Shown: piece after piece, positions 1 to 12,723 of the stretch
Layout of the letters: each line of letters begins with the position of its first letter
Position numbering within the stretch: position 1 is the stretch's first letter
NCBI GenBank assembly: GCA_947034885.2
Contig: OX344751.2
Span: 5,580,001-5,644,000 of the forward strand
DNA: 64,000 nt
Reading direction: 5' to 3'
DNA from: Thuidium tamariscinum
Taxonomy: Eukaryota > Streptophyta > Bryopsida > Hypnales > Thuidiaceae
Program-made: the position numbers and the translations under genes
Notes under the pieces: model-generated
Databases searched by the model: none
Told to the model about the DNA's origin: nothing
Seen by the model: only the letters and a program-made list of their open reading frames with translations

Positions 1-3000
1 GATTGGCAATTCTTCAATTTCACAAATAAATTCTTAACAATTTAGCATTTTGAATCATTCTCTATTTTTATTAACTTACTATTTTTCTCCTATATGTTAT
101 ACAATTTCAAAAGTGTAATCCATGTTTGTTCAATATTCTCTACATTCAAGATCTAGAAGTGTAGTACTTTAATTATGAAGACACATCATGTGATTTCTAC
201 ACTACTAAGCTCTTGTGAATTTCACGATCAACAGAGAATACCGGTGTAAACATCTCATACTCGTGTAAATGGGAAGATTGGTCAATTCTATCTTCAGTCA
301 TGTATGTGTTACGAATTGGGTCGTAACAACTGGACTTCATTAGTTACCAAGTTATACGGATTATAAGTGACGATTACGACGGTTGTAGGAAAGTAGCTTC
401 ATATCTCTCCTCCCATTAAAGGCCAGGTGAGAGGGCTTGTCTCTCACATGATATTTTGTCAATATAGATGTTCGATTTCCATTCTACGCATGTGTTCATG
501 AAATACTTGTTGCTTTCGTAATCTTACTTTCGTTATGTGTCATGGATGTATGGTTTGGTGATTTCCTATTGTATCCAAACTTTGGAGTTGAGACAGGGTT
601 CACATCTGTGAGATCGGAGATTATCGGTGACTGATGAGAGGTTGATTTGTACTTCAATAGGCCACATGCTGTTGTAGCCTGATGAGGGATCATCGAGCCT
701 CCATTGTCATGCAACTATGGAGAGTGACTGATCGTAGTAGGGTTATCAAGTTGTAATTAGCCAATATGATATAATCATAATCGGAAGTCCTAACAATATG
801 CCAGTGATAGTATAAGATCTTGAATATCGTCATTGTCGTCAATTACAAATAAATTCTAAAGTAACCCCTATAATTGCACAACCTTAATAATTGAAACATA
901 AAATAATTTAGTATTCACTGTGAAAGTTTTCTTTAAACTATGCAGTAGGTCTGTGACTTCTACATTTAAAGTGAATTTCACATTGAATTTTTGAATTTAA
1001 AGTGCAATCAACAATGAATTTTGAAAATTAAATTGATACGGAGAGAAGAAATATGATTAATGTATACTATGACATTGAAGTTGCATTATTCTTTTAAATT
1101 TAGGGTTGAAGTTCGTTCATATTGAAACTACAGTTTATTGTAAAAGTTGGAAATGAAATTTACTTAGAGATCTTCATTGAAATTTATCTCTTATAGAAAT
1201 GACATTGAAGATTATATAATAGAATAGAAATTCAATTTTATTAATGTTAAATTTAATTTGAGAAAGAAACACATATTAAATTTATAACTTAAGAATTTAC
1301 ATTTACTTCTATGTCCATCTCCTAACTCTTACATTCTATCAACTTTGCAAGAGCTCTCCTCTTTGCCTAACCAAAAATATGAGTACTAGAGACCTTGAAT
1401 ACTGAGATGTTTGAATAGACATTGAAGAACATTTGAATCAATATACAAAAACATATTGGACACAAAAAGTCAAAAAAATATTGAAAAACTTGAAATGCAG
1501 ATTATTTGAATTTGATTAACACAACATATAATTGAAAATCTTGAAACTAAATTTTAGTTGGAGAAGAACCTTCATCCAAAATGTGCCCTGTCACACCTCC
1601 CACTCACAAAGAATTGAACACAATGAAACAACAAACTATATTGCCTAATTGTTGCGGAGAGACAAGAAAAAGTTCAAACCCTTATGTGGATTCACTGGGG
1701 CATGGGCAATTAATGTTTTTTTTAATATCAATGGCCACAATAGTGGGGCCTTTTGATTTTAAATCTCCATTGGACGGCCATTGATTTTTAGCATGGGGTA
1801 GGAATGGGTGGAGGGTGGGGGTGGCACAATTCATCAATCACCATAGATAGTCAAGGAACTATAAGGATTAATCTTCTCACTATGCTCTTAATTAGCAACA
1901 ATGGCCACTTCAGAAAAAAATTCACATGCACTTCCTACTTTAAGAAAATAGAGATGAAGAAGTCTCATTTTCAAGATAACATTAGTAACATTCGTAGAAA
2001 TTTGAAGGTAAGAAAGAATTGTTTTTAGGGTTTCTCCCCTACTTGTTCCCTATGTTGTTTAGAAATTGTGAATTAGCCTATAATGGCTACATTTTTTGAA
2101 ATTTCGAAAATTCAAAAAACTATTCAAAATATTCAAAAAATGTTACAAAATCTAAAAGTCATTTTTAAATTCCAAACAAATATTTCAAAATTAATATTTA
2201 TTGAAATGGCTCTCTTGACAATGCCAAATTGTTAATGTTGCACGTTCCTACAGTCTAGAAACTCAAGATAACTCATGGTCTTCCAATGCCCTCAAATTCC
2301 TTCTAGTGATTGTAAGTTGAGGTTGAAAATGATATTTCACAGTATAAAAAAATACTCAATAGTACTAAAAGCCTATAATACCTCCATTCTACTATATTGT
2401 CAAACTATTTATGATAAAAAGAAAATCAAGTATTGCCATCCATCTTTGCCATCCAATGATGAACATCACAAGTTGTAAAAGTAGTGGACCTTAAAACCAA
2501 TCAACCATCTAGAGTTAAAAACATTAATTCCACATGTTTTTCTTGCTTTCTAGAACAATCTCACCATTAGGAATTTAGGATTAGTATATTTTAATTCCAT
2601 CTTAGAGACAATAATTTAAATTTCCTTCTATCTTGTATCTACTTTTACTTAACAATTTTTTAAAGAAAAAAATTAGATTTTTTGTACTTTTTTTCCCCAA
2701 GACTCTCAATTCAATTATACACTACAAAGATTTTAAGTTCAAAACTTTATGGTGAATTTTTTTTTAAGAAGGTTCCAAGTCAAATAAGTGAGCCCTAAAA
2801 TGTGGTGAAAAACTTCTTTTTATCCACTTTAATGCAGAGATCTTGCAAGTTGTTTGGTCAAAGTTTTTGAATTTTTTTCCACACTCTCATACTAGTTAGG
2901 TGTAAGATCCTATGCTTAAGTGTGTAAAAAAAAAAAAGTTTTCATATTTCTTTTTTACTCTTTGTTATAGAAATGGTAATTTTAAGTGTGTTTTTTGCAT

Positions 3001-3602
3001 AAAGAAAGCCTTGGTCCTTTAGGGGTTAAAAGGCCCTCATATATTTGGCTTCAAAAATAAACCTTGAGATCAAATTTAGTTCTAAAAATGACATGAATAA
3101 TTAAATTAAAATAAAAATTCTTGAAAAAATAATATAGTTAGAACCTTAATATTTTTAACCCAAAAGAAAAAGAATCTTCTAAAAATCACAAATATTCAAT
3201 CTTAAATTGATTTTAGAAAGGATTTCCAATTTTTGACTTCAAATTTTATTGAAAATACTATTTTGTATACTAATTGATCTACATGTAAAGATGTGATCTA
3301 TCAATCATATCTTATAACTATTTCTTTTATAACCATAATTATATTCTTTTTCTTGTATGTTGCAATTTTTTATACATCTTCATAGTTATATTTCAAAAAT
3401 CTTGACCCTCTTTAGTCCTTAAGGGATCAATGGGGGTGTTTGTTTACATGAAAGTTGTTTGTATGAATGTTTCTACATTTCTATGCATTCAATCAAATTT
3501 TAAAAAAACATTGTTCATGTTTTTCAATCAATTATGTAATGTTCTAAAACCATGAATATTCATTATTTACCTAAAAACACAATTCTACTACTATATATTT
3601 AA

Positions 3603-3824
3603 CCATTGAAGGACAGACCGGTGGCTGCGGAAACCATGCATTTTGATACCATGTGACATCACCTACTTTGAAAAAGCCAAATATATGCATTGGAAGTCAA
3701 AGTACTGTAGAAAATCTTCCCTTTCCACCCCCAATACCAAGGATGAAAAGTTGCATTTCTGTCCTGGAAGGAAAGATTCTTTGTCATTCAACGGACGCCA
3801 AACGTCCGCGGCGTCGTTCAAGGG
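3603..3824. mobile_element. 222-bp TTAA MITE, module A
   Basis: A 222-bp element bounded by TTAA on both sides (3599-3602 and 3825-3828). Ends are CCATTGAAGGACAG and CGTCGTTCAAGGG. Its module B copy (20548-20769) has the same length and cleaner ends. No coding capacity. TTAA target duplication and CCC-type termini are characteristic of piggyBac-superfamily elements, so I infer a piggyBac-type MITE. Confidence 0.75.
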
Positions 3825-3828
3825 TTAA

Positions 3829-4202
3829 GGGAGAAACACCCAATATTGCACATGTATCTTGCATTGGACCCTAGACTCATCCAAAACTATCATTAGATTG
3901 TAGTTAATGTGCTTGCCAAATGCTTGACTCTAATTTGCTGACACATATTAAGGACACATACCAAAATCTAATTGGCTCACTTTTGATTTTAGTAGTGTTT
4001 ACATTTGGGGGCGTCTATTGAATAGTAGTCTAGGGAGCCAACACTTTGGAAAATCATAGAAATTACATACGGCATCTGAAAAATCTATTTTTTTAATATT
4101 CACGATTTTCACTCACTAATACTAGAAAAACATTCTTTTTAGAAAAAGCTGTATCCAACTATGCTGAATTATTTATTTAGACGATTTTAGGTGTTTCCAC
4201 GT
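3829..4202. mobile_element. ~380-bp MITE with GAAACACCC ends, module A
   Basis: Begins GGGAGAAACACCC directly after the TTAA of the preceding MITE and ends near GGTGTTTCCAC. The same sequence occurs in module B at 20774-21147 and, reverse-complemented, as a clean insertion at 32608-32991. No coding capacity. The right border is approximate. Confidence 0.6.
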
Positions 4203-5566
4203 GTTTAGAATATTTGATTGGGTTTGAGTTGAGAATTGAACATTAATTATGCAAGACCAAAAATACCAATTGTATTATGTATTATGCAATATTCTTTGAA
4301 TAGTACAATAATTGACGAAGTTTGTAATCATCTTGCCTAGCCAAGAAATTATTTGGGGGATGCGATTTGTTTGTGACAAAAAGATCTGTCCGAGTAAGTT
4401 GGCCTACAGCAATGCATTGCAACCAAGGCTTTTTTTTGGCTTTTTAGTGCCACATTGCACCAAGAAAAATGACCTGGCTAAAAAACACTACAAAAAATTC
4501 CCAAAAATTTGTATGACATCGCCAGACAACTTTGAAAATTTTAAAAATATTGGATGAAATCGCCTCATTTTGGATGAAAACCATACTATACATCCCAAAG
4601 TGGATGAATATTCCAATTTGAAGCACCACTATAACATTTTCTATCGCCACTACGACACTTCTTCAAATATAAAAAAAAAGCCCTGATTGCAATAGAAAGG
4701 CACAAAAATCTGGAAATTCTTTGGCTTGCACAGTATTTTGGGTGGATAGTTGTGACAAGAGTGCTGCTTTTTGAGAAGCAGACCTATAAATTTGATGGAA
4801 TACATAAAAAATTGATGAAATCTAGGTGTCATTCTGTCATTGGTTGTTGCGTTCTTTTCAAAATCTCGGAAGGTATACACATGTAAATTTTTAGAGTTTG
4901 GTAAACTTCTATGAATTGTCAGTGAAAAAGAGCATCACAACCTCATTATTGTACTTCCTTGAAACTTGTTTGGAATGCAATTAGTATGAGACAATGATGT
5001 GTTGTAGGTGTTTTGAATTTTGTACATATTCCAAAATCTATATTTGTATTTGATGATTGAATCTATATTTTGTATATGTATCTATATCCATATTTTGTAT
5101 CCCTATTATCGAATGGTCAAGATCGCTTGTTCACCAAACAATAAATGGCTATCTTTTTCCTTGGCAACCATCTAATCAATTGCCATGGAAGTAGGATGGG
5201 TTTTTTTTGGAAGAATTCAATGGCTATGGAGGGTGGGGGGATGACATGCATATTTTTAGGAGATCAAAGTAGAAGATGATGGATTTCATTTCTAAAAAAT
5301 GAATGGAAGAACGATTTTGGATTCTTTTGGAAAACCATAAACGCTAAAGAGGAAGTTTTGTGTCCTTAATAAAAAAAAATTAAAAGATGTCATGGACCTA
5401 AAAAGTTGGTGTGATGGGGAAACGACAAATGCACCTATTGGATCATTTAGTATTTGGAATATTTGGGCAACTACCTTTGGTCGTGGGAAGTTGTGTTCTT
5501 ATATGGTTAAATGGGAAGATTGTAGAGAGTCCTATTGGATTGGGAAAAAAAAAGTTTTATTCAAAA
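4203..5566. other. AT-rich spacer without recognisable genes
   Basis: Aligns with module B 21148-22240, with small differences; A carries about 300 extra bases near 4430-4690. I see no conserved frame, RNA gene or clean transposon here. The stretch around 4290-4420 reappears near 40460-40600 in module C, so it belongs to the duplicated module. Confidence 0.5.
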
Positions 5567-5570
5567 TTAA

Positions 5571-5849
5571 CCCCTAAATGCCCAATCTATCTATATTTTT
5601 TTTGGCATCATATCAATTTTGGGCAACTCACTAAAGATGAAGTGTTTATTTATTTTCTTAGAAATATTCACACAACATTTTTCCAAGGAATATCTTTAAG
5701 GCCCAATAATATTCATAACTTTCCACAACATAGTTAAAAAGTTATTGTATGATATGTAGTTTTCATTGCTCAACAAGCAACCTAGTCAACAAAATAAACT
5801 TCTAAAAGATTTATTTTTATTTGAAAATAAAAATTTGAAATTGATTTCT

Positions 5850-5880
<31 letters not shown>

Positions 5881-6460
5881 GAAAGTCTTTGAATCATTCT
5901 ATTTTGAACAATGAGTCAAAAGTATGAGGAGTTTCAATTTGAAGTAGTTTTGTGGGTAGTTATAGAATCTCTATATACTACAAAAAGTTTGAAATCCTTT
6001 ATTTAATTAAAAGTTTGATATTTTTGGAAAAAACAACAACAACAGGTGTAGATTGTTTATCACAACATTTTAACCATTGAGATTGTCATTTTTCAATTAC
6101 ATAAGTAAATTGTTTACAATTTAGTATTTTGAATAATTTTCTTCTTCTTTCTATTTACTATTTTTTTCCTATATATTGTACGATTCCAAATGATTTGAAA
6201 GTTTTCAAGCATGTGGCCAACTTGCCTTGAAGAATAAATCTAAAGATGGTAACCACCAATTTGAACTTCTTTCATACAAAAGTGACTTTGTGAAGTGGAA
6301 AATTCTGAAATTTTTTCCATATCTTTTCAAACTAATATACTACAAGATCCTATAGTTACATGAGTCAAAAAATGTTTGTTTTTCTAAGTTTTGGTACTTA
6401 TAAAAGAAATGGCAGGTTTGAAGCATTTTTAGTGAGAATATAGTCAACATCATTTAAGGG
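5571..6460. mobile_element. ~0.89-kb TTAA element, module A
   Basis: Starts CCCCTAAATGCCCAA directly after TTAA (5567-5570) and ends at CATTTAAGGG followed by TCAA, a decayed TTAA. Paralogous copies are at 22245-23122 and 40636-41424, so insertion predates the module duplication. Non-coding. The interior holds an (AT)n run absent from module B. Confidence 0.65.
5850..5877. repeat. (AT)n microsatellite
   Basis: About 14 uninterrupted AT dinucleotides in module A. The aligned module B position (about 22525-22540) has no such run, so it expanded after duplication or contracted in B. Confidence 0.9.
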
Positions 6461-6613
6461 TCAAAGGAGGGAATTGCATGAATGCATTTCACTAGTGAAT
6501 GGAATTGGACATTTTTGCAATGTGGCATATTTTGATTTCTCTTCATAAGAAAATGCTAAACCTATAAATCATTGTGCAATGTATTTTGGCAAATTCAAGC
6601 TCTTTGCTCTTGA

Positions 6614-6835
6614 CCCTGTAAAGACAAGCTAGTCTCCGTGAAAATCATTCTTTCTGAAACAATGCATATCATCTACTTTGAAAAATTCGAAAGTATTCAT
6701 TGGAGACCAAACTACTATTCATGACCTCCTCCTTTTTGCACAAAATTTCATAGATGAACAATTGTACTTTTGTCTCACATGCAAAAATTCTCTGTCATCC
6801 ATTGGACCATTCTGATTTGCAACGTCCTTACAAGG
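6614..6835. mobile_element. 222-bp TTAA MITE, second locus, module A
   Basis: Starts CCCTGTAAAGACAAG and ends ACGTCCTTACAAGG before TTAA (6836-6839); the left target site has decayed to TTGA. It is 222 bp, the same length as the element at 3603-3824, and its interior shares recognisable sequence with it. Module B copy: 23277-23498. Confidence 0.7.
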
Positions 6836-7038
6836 TTAACACGAATTTGAATCATAAAAATGCACAACATTCATCCATGCACAGAAAAAAGAAGAACTAG
6901 AGCCACACCAAAGAATATGAAAAAATATACGATTATTTAATCGGACTCCCGAGCAAGAGTCTCCCGAAGTACACACAATACACAGGGCGAGCTTCAAAGA
7001 CGGAACTGGTAGGTGGACGTGCGTTGTGAAACAACTAA

Positions 7039-7300
7039 GAACATCCCCACCCTATGGCTTCCCTATCCCTATCCGGATGGTTTTCATTCAGATAGGGAAG
7101 AAACCCCTCCCACTGGCGTACTCTATCTCCAAAGTTTGGGGTAGAGGGGGTCCCAATGCTCCCAAATGAATGCTGGATAGGGAATTGGTGTGGCTTCCCT
7201 ATCCCTATCCGGACCGGTGGGAGGGGCTTCCCTATCCCTAACTCCCTGGATGAATATAAGGGATAGAGAAAGGGATAAGGAAGCAGGGGTGGGGATGCTC
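7039..7300. mobile_element. PIF/Harbinger-type MITE, 262 bp
   Basis: Ends are GAACATCCCCACCC and GGGTGGGGATGCTC, flanked by TAA on both sides (7036-7038 and 7301-7303). Module C has the same flanks joined around a single TAA at 42137-42139, the empty site. A 3-bp TAA/TTA duplication with GAGCATC-type ends is the hallmark of plant Tourist/Harbinger MITEs. The interior is made of repeats of a CCCTATCC-like motif. Confidence 0.88.
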
Positions 7301-7468
7301 TAAACGATGAAAACAGGTGACTCTCTGCGTGATCAAAACAATCAGGTGATCAAAGCAGTCAAGTCATGGAGGAACAAATTAAGGCTCAAATCTCCGCCTG
7401 GGTCTTGGATTTTTGATAACCAAAGCAGATTGATTTTTTATTTTTGATCACTAAAGCAGTTGGATTTT

Positions 7469-7560
7469 TCATTCTCTTGGGGGGGGGGGAGCATGTTGGT
7501 GAAGACGTTGGAACGCCGGCTGTATGAAGGCCGGTGGGTCCCCATCGGCAGTGGCACTGG
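7469..7560 (-). pseudogene. Fragment of proline-rich repeat exon
   Basis: On the minus strand this reads a short piece with DPPAF, LHQHAPP and a run of prolines. It matches the module C exon-like block at 42447-42630 and, more distantly, the proline-rich exons at 9719-10015 and 28191-28487. It has no plausible splice context and lies 2 kb beyond the module A gene, so I treat it as a stray exon remnant. A G9 run (about 7482-7490) interrupts it. Confidence 0.45.
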
Positions 7561-7879
7561 AGCAACCTTGTTTTTTCCCCGGCACTGTGTGGCCAAATTG
7601 CACCATTTCAAATAAATGTCTTTTTTCTGCCAGATCAAAGTAATCTTTTTTTGCCATAAATTTCCCAAATCTCTTTTAAGTATGGATGAAGTTGCCAAAT
7701 TTGGATGAAAAAGTGTATGAATATGACGAAAAAGTGTTATTAAGCCCTAAAGATGGATGAATGTCAAAATACAATGCTTCACCAAATTTGAAGTGATCGC
7801 CATCTTGGCACTTTCTCAAAAAGTAAAAAGAAAAGGACTGCACTGAAATGGTTGGTCCGGGAGGGACGAAACTCAAGAA

Positions 7880-9190
7880 TTATGTTTCATTTGTTTAAAC
7901 TCCAATTTGTAACAAGGAATAAAAAAAATGTATGATCTACAAATGCCTTTGTGTCCTAGTGATCCATCAACAATAAGAAAGGTCATCTAGAATAGCTATA
8001 TGTAGGTTAACATAGGTGTAGGTCAGCTTTACCTTTCACCAAATTCAAAAATCCAATAGTGAAACATTTTAGAAATCCTAGAAGCTAATAGTTGAATCCT
8101 TAAGTAAATGTAAAAAATAATAGCTAAACAAACAAAAGAATTCATTGAGAAACCTTTGAATCAAATGCCAATTCATTATTTTACCATCTACCATCAAGAA
8201 TTTTTTTGATTTCAAAGTAAAGGAATTATTAATACTTCATAGACATTCTATACTGAGGAAAGGTTGTTTTCGTAGAGTAAAGTTCATTGTTCATCATCAA
8301 TCTTCAAAGGATACAAGATAATTTTAAGATAAGAGCTTAACCTCTCACTGTCAAAACATAAGCAAATTGTGTGTAAAGTAGAATTTTGAACCTCATTTAG
8401 GCATAGCACAATAATTCTTTTCAATTAACTTTAAACTTAGAAAAGTATTGAAATCAAGGTAACTTTGTCCGTAACTTTTGATTGGAGGCTTCAAATCTCA
8501 AACGAATTTTTGGGGATGAAAGTTAGTTTGATTTCCTAAATTCCTTTAGTTCAAAGTTTTTTGAAAAATTTAGTTTACTATGCTTAAATGAACTCTAAAA
8601 TTTTGTTTGCCACAATGCATGTTGAATGTAACTTGTGTCAGTTCCTTTCTTTATATAACAAAATTATTTATTAAGTTGTATTCAATCACCAATTGTATTT
8701 TCAACCCATTGGTTTGTTGTAACAATTTATGATGTGTGTAAATATAGCTATTGAATGGTGTAGAATATTCCACACAATTTTATTCACTCAATGAAATGAT
8801 GTGAAATATTCCACATCATTTCATTTACTAGAAAGTAGTTTGGCAAATTGCTATTGAATGTTATAGGGGACAATTATATTGAAAAAAATTTAGAGCAATT
8901 TAACTTTTGATCCAAACATCCAATTGAGAAGAAATGATATTTACACCGATGAGGTACATGTTCACACCTTGAGTCCACATTTCATGAACATTTGACCAAA
9001 GTTGACTTTGTGTACAATTACCCAAATTTTCTTTACCTTACCCAAAATTTCTTGCAAACGTTGAGGGATCACTTGGTCCCTTCGAGCTGTTCATTAATTG
9101 CTCACATCCTGCTGCCGATCCTTGTCTTCCAGGCAGGGCTATTGACCTGGAGGACGACAAAATCTTGCAGGACACCCTGTCTTTGTCTTG
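7880..9190. other. AT-rich spacer, partly shared with module B
   Basis: No gene visible. The right half (about 8590-9195) aligns with module B 26540-27108. An imperfect palindrome at 8791-8824 with 13-bp arms (ATGAAATGATGTG) occurs only in A. TTAA at 9192-9195 is the empty site for the element at 27109-27770. Confidence 0.5.
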
Positions 9191-9718
9191 TTTAATGTGC
9201 TATTGTTTAATTCACAATCAAAAGGGAGATCACAGTCCGATGAAATTGCAAGTTCTAGGATGCAAATTTAAATTCATCCACATGCAGAGAATAAGCAATG
9301 AGAGTTCCGATCGGGCAATATAATATGAACAGATAAGTTATTTTAACGGAGTACATCAGTCTTGAGCAAATGTCTGCCAATGCTAAGTGTAAGATAAGTT
9401 ACACTCAGGCGAGCTTCAAAACTCCATCGTGAACCCAATTTGTCCTTGGATGCTACAATTAGCTTCAAGAGTCCGATCTGGTCTCCAGGCAAATTAAGTG
9501 TGCGTACTACCTAGAATGGTTCACCCTGTAATACTGTATATAGTTACTCGATCACTGCACTGTACTTATCGTAGCTAGCTAGCCTGCCTGCCAAGCTAGG
9601 CATTCAGTCTGTGGGGGTTTGAATTGTCGGAGCAGAATGCTAGGATGCGTGCAAGCGAGTAGCAGACCGCCTTCATCCGTTTCTTCTTCTGTGCACAAGA
9701 GAACCGGGCAACCGCTCT

Positions 9719-10015
9719 TCATGTATCAAAACTTGTTGGATCGGAGTAAAATGACCAAGTCTCACAAAGATCTTCGAGACAGTCGTAACGGGGTAAGGGT
9801 GCTGAAACAGCTGGTTCAAAGGCTATCGCAAAATTGAGTTCAGGCCAGTGGGTGTGTGCTGGAGGAGCTTGTTGTTGGAAGGGGTCCGCGACCGGAAGCT
9901 GCAGGATCGAAGCCTCAGGAAGGTCTTCGGGGTCAGACCAGGGTGCGGATGCTGGAGGAGCTTGGTGGAGGAGGGGGTCCACCACCTCACGCTCCAGCTG
10001 GCCGGCTGGTGGGTC
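9719..10015 (-). CDS. Probable C-terminal exon, proline-rich tandem-repeat protein (module A)
   Basis: A minus-strand exon of 99 codons including the stop. It opens at a good acceptor (a pyrimidine-rich stretch ending CTGCAG at 10016-10021) and reads in phase 0. It encodes two diverged copies of a roughly 31-residue repeat with the pattern DP(L/F)xxQAPPA, a W and an acidic E(D/N)(L/F)P segment, then ends soon after LCETW. The module B copy at 28191-28487 is exactly 99 codons too, and internal differences include 3-bp and 9-bp indels that keep the frame, which argues for coding. It may be a last exon of the trihelix gene upstream or of a separate small gene; I cannot tell. I recognise no domain. 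Confidence 0.5.
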   Translation of the reverse strand, partial: DPPAGQLEREVVDPLLHQAPPASAPWSDPEDLPEASILQLPVADPFQQQAPPAHTHWPELNFAIAFEPAVSAPLPRYDCLEDLCETWSFYSDPTSFDT

Positions 10016-10374
10016 CTGCAGCGGCAACGGGAGAGCGGACACACGTGTTATGGCAACCTCTGGGACACCACAGTAGCTGCCGCAGTGCCACGTGGCGCAG
10101 TGCGGTACTTTTGTACTGCCGAGCGAGGGGGCCAATCCACCCGCGTACAAACAGTGCCTCGGATTTTTTCGAAAAAAAAAATGCACAGGTCCATCTGAAG
10201 TTCTGAACAGAAACCCCGGAGACCCAGATCTTCGGAAGCCCAGCTGGAGGCGCATCGCCTTCCTCCGAATAGTCTTCTCTTTGACGCTCCCTCGCAGACC
10301 CTCCTTGACTTGTCTTCACTTGTTCCGAGTGGCAAAAGCGAGTAATAGCTACCGAGCTAAATCTTAGAATTCCC

Positions 10375-10690
10375 GTGAAGCGCTGTGTTCCACCTTTCCA
10401 ATTTCCCCTGTAGAAACGCCTGGCCAGGTCTTCCATCTCTCTCCAGGAGGCTATAGATTCACTGCTAACACCAGCTCCTCGCTTGGAAGTCACAGGGCAT
10501 GACAAAGCTTGAGGCCATAGAGCTCGTGGTCGCTTTTGATATCAACATCCGCCTTGTCGAAGTCAATCTCACTGCTGTACCGGGTATGATTCGAACTACA
10601 GTCGCAGTTTGGGCTTCTCCTTCGCATGGAGTAGACACGAATTCTTTCCGCTGGATGCCTGCTTCATATTCTAGCCTCCACTCCTGAAAA
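10375..10690 (-). other. Conserved exon-like blocks 3' of trihelix gene A
   Basis: Two blocks conserved between A and B, and partly C. One follows a clear acceptor (TTTTCAG at 10684-10690) and in A reads EWRLEYEAGIQRKEF. The other reads WREMEDLARRFYRGNWKGG around 10385-10440. In B the first frame has an early TGA, so these may be alternative exons or 3' UTR rather than constitutive coding sequence. Confidence 0.4.
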
Positions 10691-10699
10691 CAATTACCC

Positions 10700-10990
10700 T
10701 CACTCCTCCCCATCCCAAAAAACAAAGAAAAGAAGAAAGAAAGAAAGAAAGCAGTCGAAAATCAAAATGAAACAATAATTAAAGAGAACAAAGAAGAGAA
10801 GAGAGGAAAAAGGGAAGAGAAGAAAAGGGAGGCAGAGAGAAGGAAGGAGCTGCACAGAAGAAAAGTAGAGAGAAGAAAACAAGTGCACCAAGAGGGCAGA
10901 AGAAATTAAACTGATGAGAAGAGTAAAATGGAGGGAAACAAAAAAAAAAAAAAGGAACTTTGGGCAACCCCCAAGAAAAGCAAAATAGAG
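10700..10990. repeat. Purine-rich tract (GA/GAAA microsatellite-like)
   Basis: Nearly 300 bases almost purely A and G on the plus strand (AAGA, GAAA and GAGA units), so the transcribed minus strand is polypyrimidine. It lies in an intron or the 3' part of the trihelix gene. Orthologous tracts occur at 29140-29300 and 43370-43560, with different lengths. Confidence 0.8.
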
Positions 10991-11059
10991 GAAAAAGGCA
11001 ACATCATCAACGATACCAACCTTCAAAAAGAAAAACACACAGCAACTTCAAACTCGAAA

Positions 11060-12723
11060 TTAGGATGCGAAAACGAGTCTTTGAAAGCACAAAAAAATTA
11101 AAAATCGAAACAGCAAAAGCCCTCTCCTCTCCCTCACAAAAGTCGACCAAAAACACGTCATTCCCAACAACAAAAACTTCATAGCAGTGACCTGCGGAGG
11201 TCTGAAAACAAAAGTTAATTCCATCGTAGCTCCATGAAAGACTAGCAAGCTTGTATTCGTGCTTCAAAGACCCATGGCATGACACCACGCTCACGCACGG
11301 ACAATACCAAACTCAATAGTAACTTCAACAGACCAACATTATGTGAGGCACGTACCACCAACGCGGGCTCGCCGTGGTCACTCGCATCAGGCAGAACGGG
11401 GGCTTCAACACCTGCAAGTCAATTTTCAACAATATAAGACCACAACATCCAAAAACAGAGGAACAAGATGTCCAAGCAGAAGGGAAAGTAGACGCTCCAT
11501 TAACCATACATCTCATTAAAGGTTTCGTTGACCATGCAGGTGAACTAGGATCTCTGTGTACAGTGAAACCACCACATCAATTTGACACTGAGTATTTGGC
11601 AGTTGTGTTTTCGCTCAAACGAAAGTAAATGTGGTGCAAGTTTCTATATTCATATAGGGAAAAGCTAAAAGTTCACCTGTACAGCGAAGGGTTCATTAGT
11701 AATGCATCTAACACATGAGATAGACAGAGGCAAAAAAAGAAATTTGGTTTACCCGAAGTTGAGGAGTCTGGTACGACACCACTGCTCTCTGATGAGTTTC
11801 CAGCTCCTTTCGTCTTCACTTTCTTCTCGGGTCTCGGTGGGCAGTGATCGCGAATCTGATTGTACCAAGCTTCCATCAACCGAGTTGACACCTTCAGTTT
11901 GTCAAAGTCCTTCTCATTCAGCTGATTGAACTCCTTCCCCTGCCCATCACAGTACTTCTTCGTTTTTTTAAATGACTTCTTGAGCGTGTCCATCCTCCCT
12001 CGACACTCATGCCAAGTCCTGCTTGGCACCTCCTTGGCTATGACATCCCAATATTTGTCATTACCAGTGCCCTGCTCCATTCGCGTACATGCCTTGTTCG
12101 TCTTCAAAACTGCTGTCAACAGGTCATCTGTCTCTTTTTTAGCCCAATTCTTCCGACGATTCCTGCGATTCTTCTGGGCCATGACTGTCCCCTCGACTGC
12201 ATTCTCATTGGAGTTCCCGGAATTTGGAGACGAAAACGGAGGACTCTCGATGAGCAGCTCACTAGCAATGCCTACGTTGCTGGGCTCCGTGGCAAGAGCA
12301 AGCTTCTCTTGCAGAGAAGCTTCACTTTGAGCTCCGACTCCATGCTTGCTCATGTCGTCGCCTAACGAGCTGAGAGTCGGAGCAGGGGGCGAGGTCTCCA
12401 TCCCAACCACTGAAAAGAACATGTTGCAAAAGAATACAAGAACGAGACAGCTCCACAGGATTAGAAATGCAAGATACAGGAGCGTGGAATTGATGACGTC
12501 CATTTCAAGTGCCGATAGAAGGCTGCATTCATCGTATACACATTCCATGCTGCAAAAGTTGCACATGTGCCTGACCTAGTTCTGTAACCTCCACGGCACC
12601 GGAGGCTGGTGAGTCAACAAAAGAAGTCTTGAAAACACCAGTTTTTGACACGGCTTCCTTCTCCCGTGCGCGCGCTCCCAAAACGCTCTCCCATTCCATG
12701 GGGTCATCCATCTCAGTTCTCAT
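11060..12723 (-). CDS. Trihelix (Myb/SANT-like) DNA-binding protein, module A
   Basis: Predicted exons on the minus strand: 12723-12576, 12409-11753, 11411-11356, then 11191-11060. All junctions are GT-AG and phases agree. An alternative fourth acceptor starts at 11201 and stops at 11007. The protein is about 330 residues. Exon 1 gives a short N-terminus (MRTEMDDPM). Exon 2 holds an acidic, Ser/Pro-rich stretch, then around residues 130-230 a trihelix-type domain: a KNW start, YWDVIA, RGRMDTLK and a basic KKVKT tail that could be a nuclear signal. Known for the family: such domains bind GT-rich DNA and act as nuclear transcription regulators. Start chosen because exon 1 is conserved in all four copies from this Met. 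Exon 1 is one codon shorter than in the others. Likely functional; the C-terminus is uncertain. Confidence 0.72.

Larger units (their letters stand above)
1..6895. repeat. AT-rich spacer block, module A (paralogous to 16003-23575)
   Basis: This stretch aligns almost base for base with 16003-23575, apart from a 927-bp insertion that only the second copy has. It contains no gene I can support; short open frames are conserved merely because the DNA is. It is a patchwork of degenerate TTAA-type elements, poly-A/T runs and low-complexity sequence. Position 1 corresponds to 16003, inside the left part of a roughly 0.9-kb repeat, so the true module edge lies left of the window. Confidence 0.85.

Noticed and set aside
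496-714. Near-identical 72-codon frames at 496-714 and 16498-16716
   Set aside because: Conserved only because the whole spacer is duplicated; no homology, splice context or codon signal.
2035-3025. A complete 0.9-kb TTAA element in module A
   Set aside because: The right end (GGTCCTTTAGGGG before TTAA at 3026) is clear, but no matching left end or TTAA exists upstream; it is a truncated copy.
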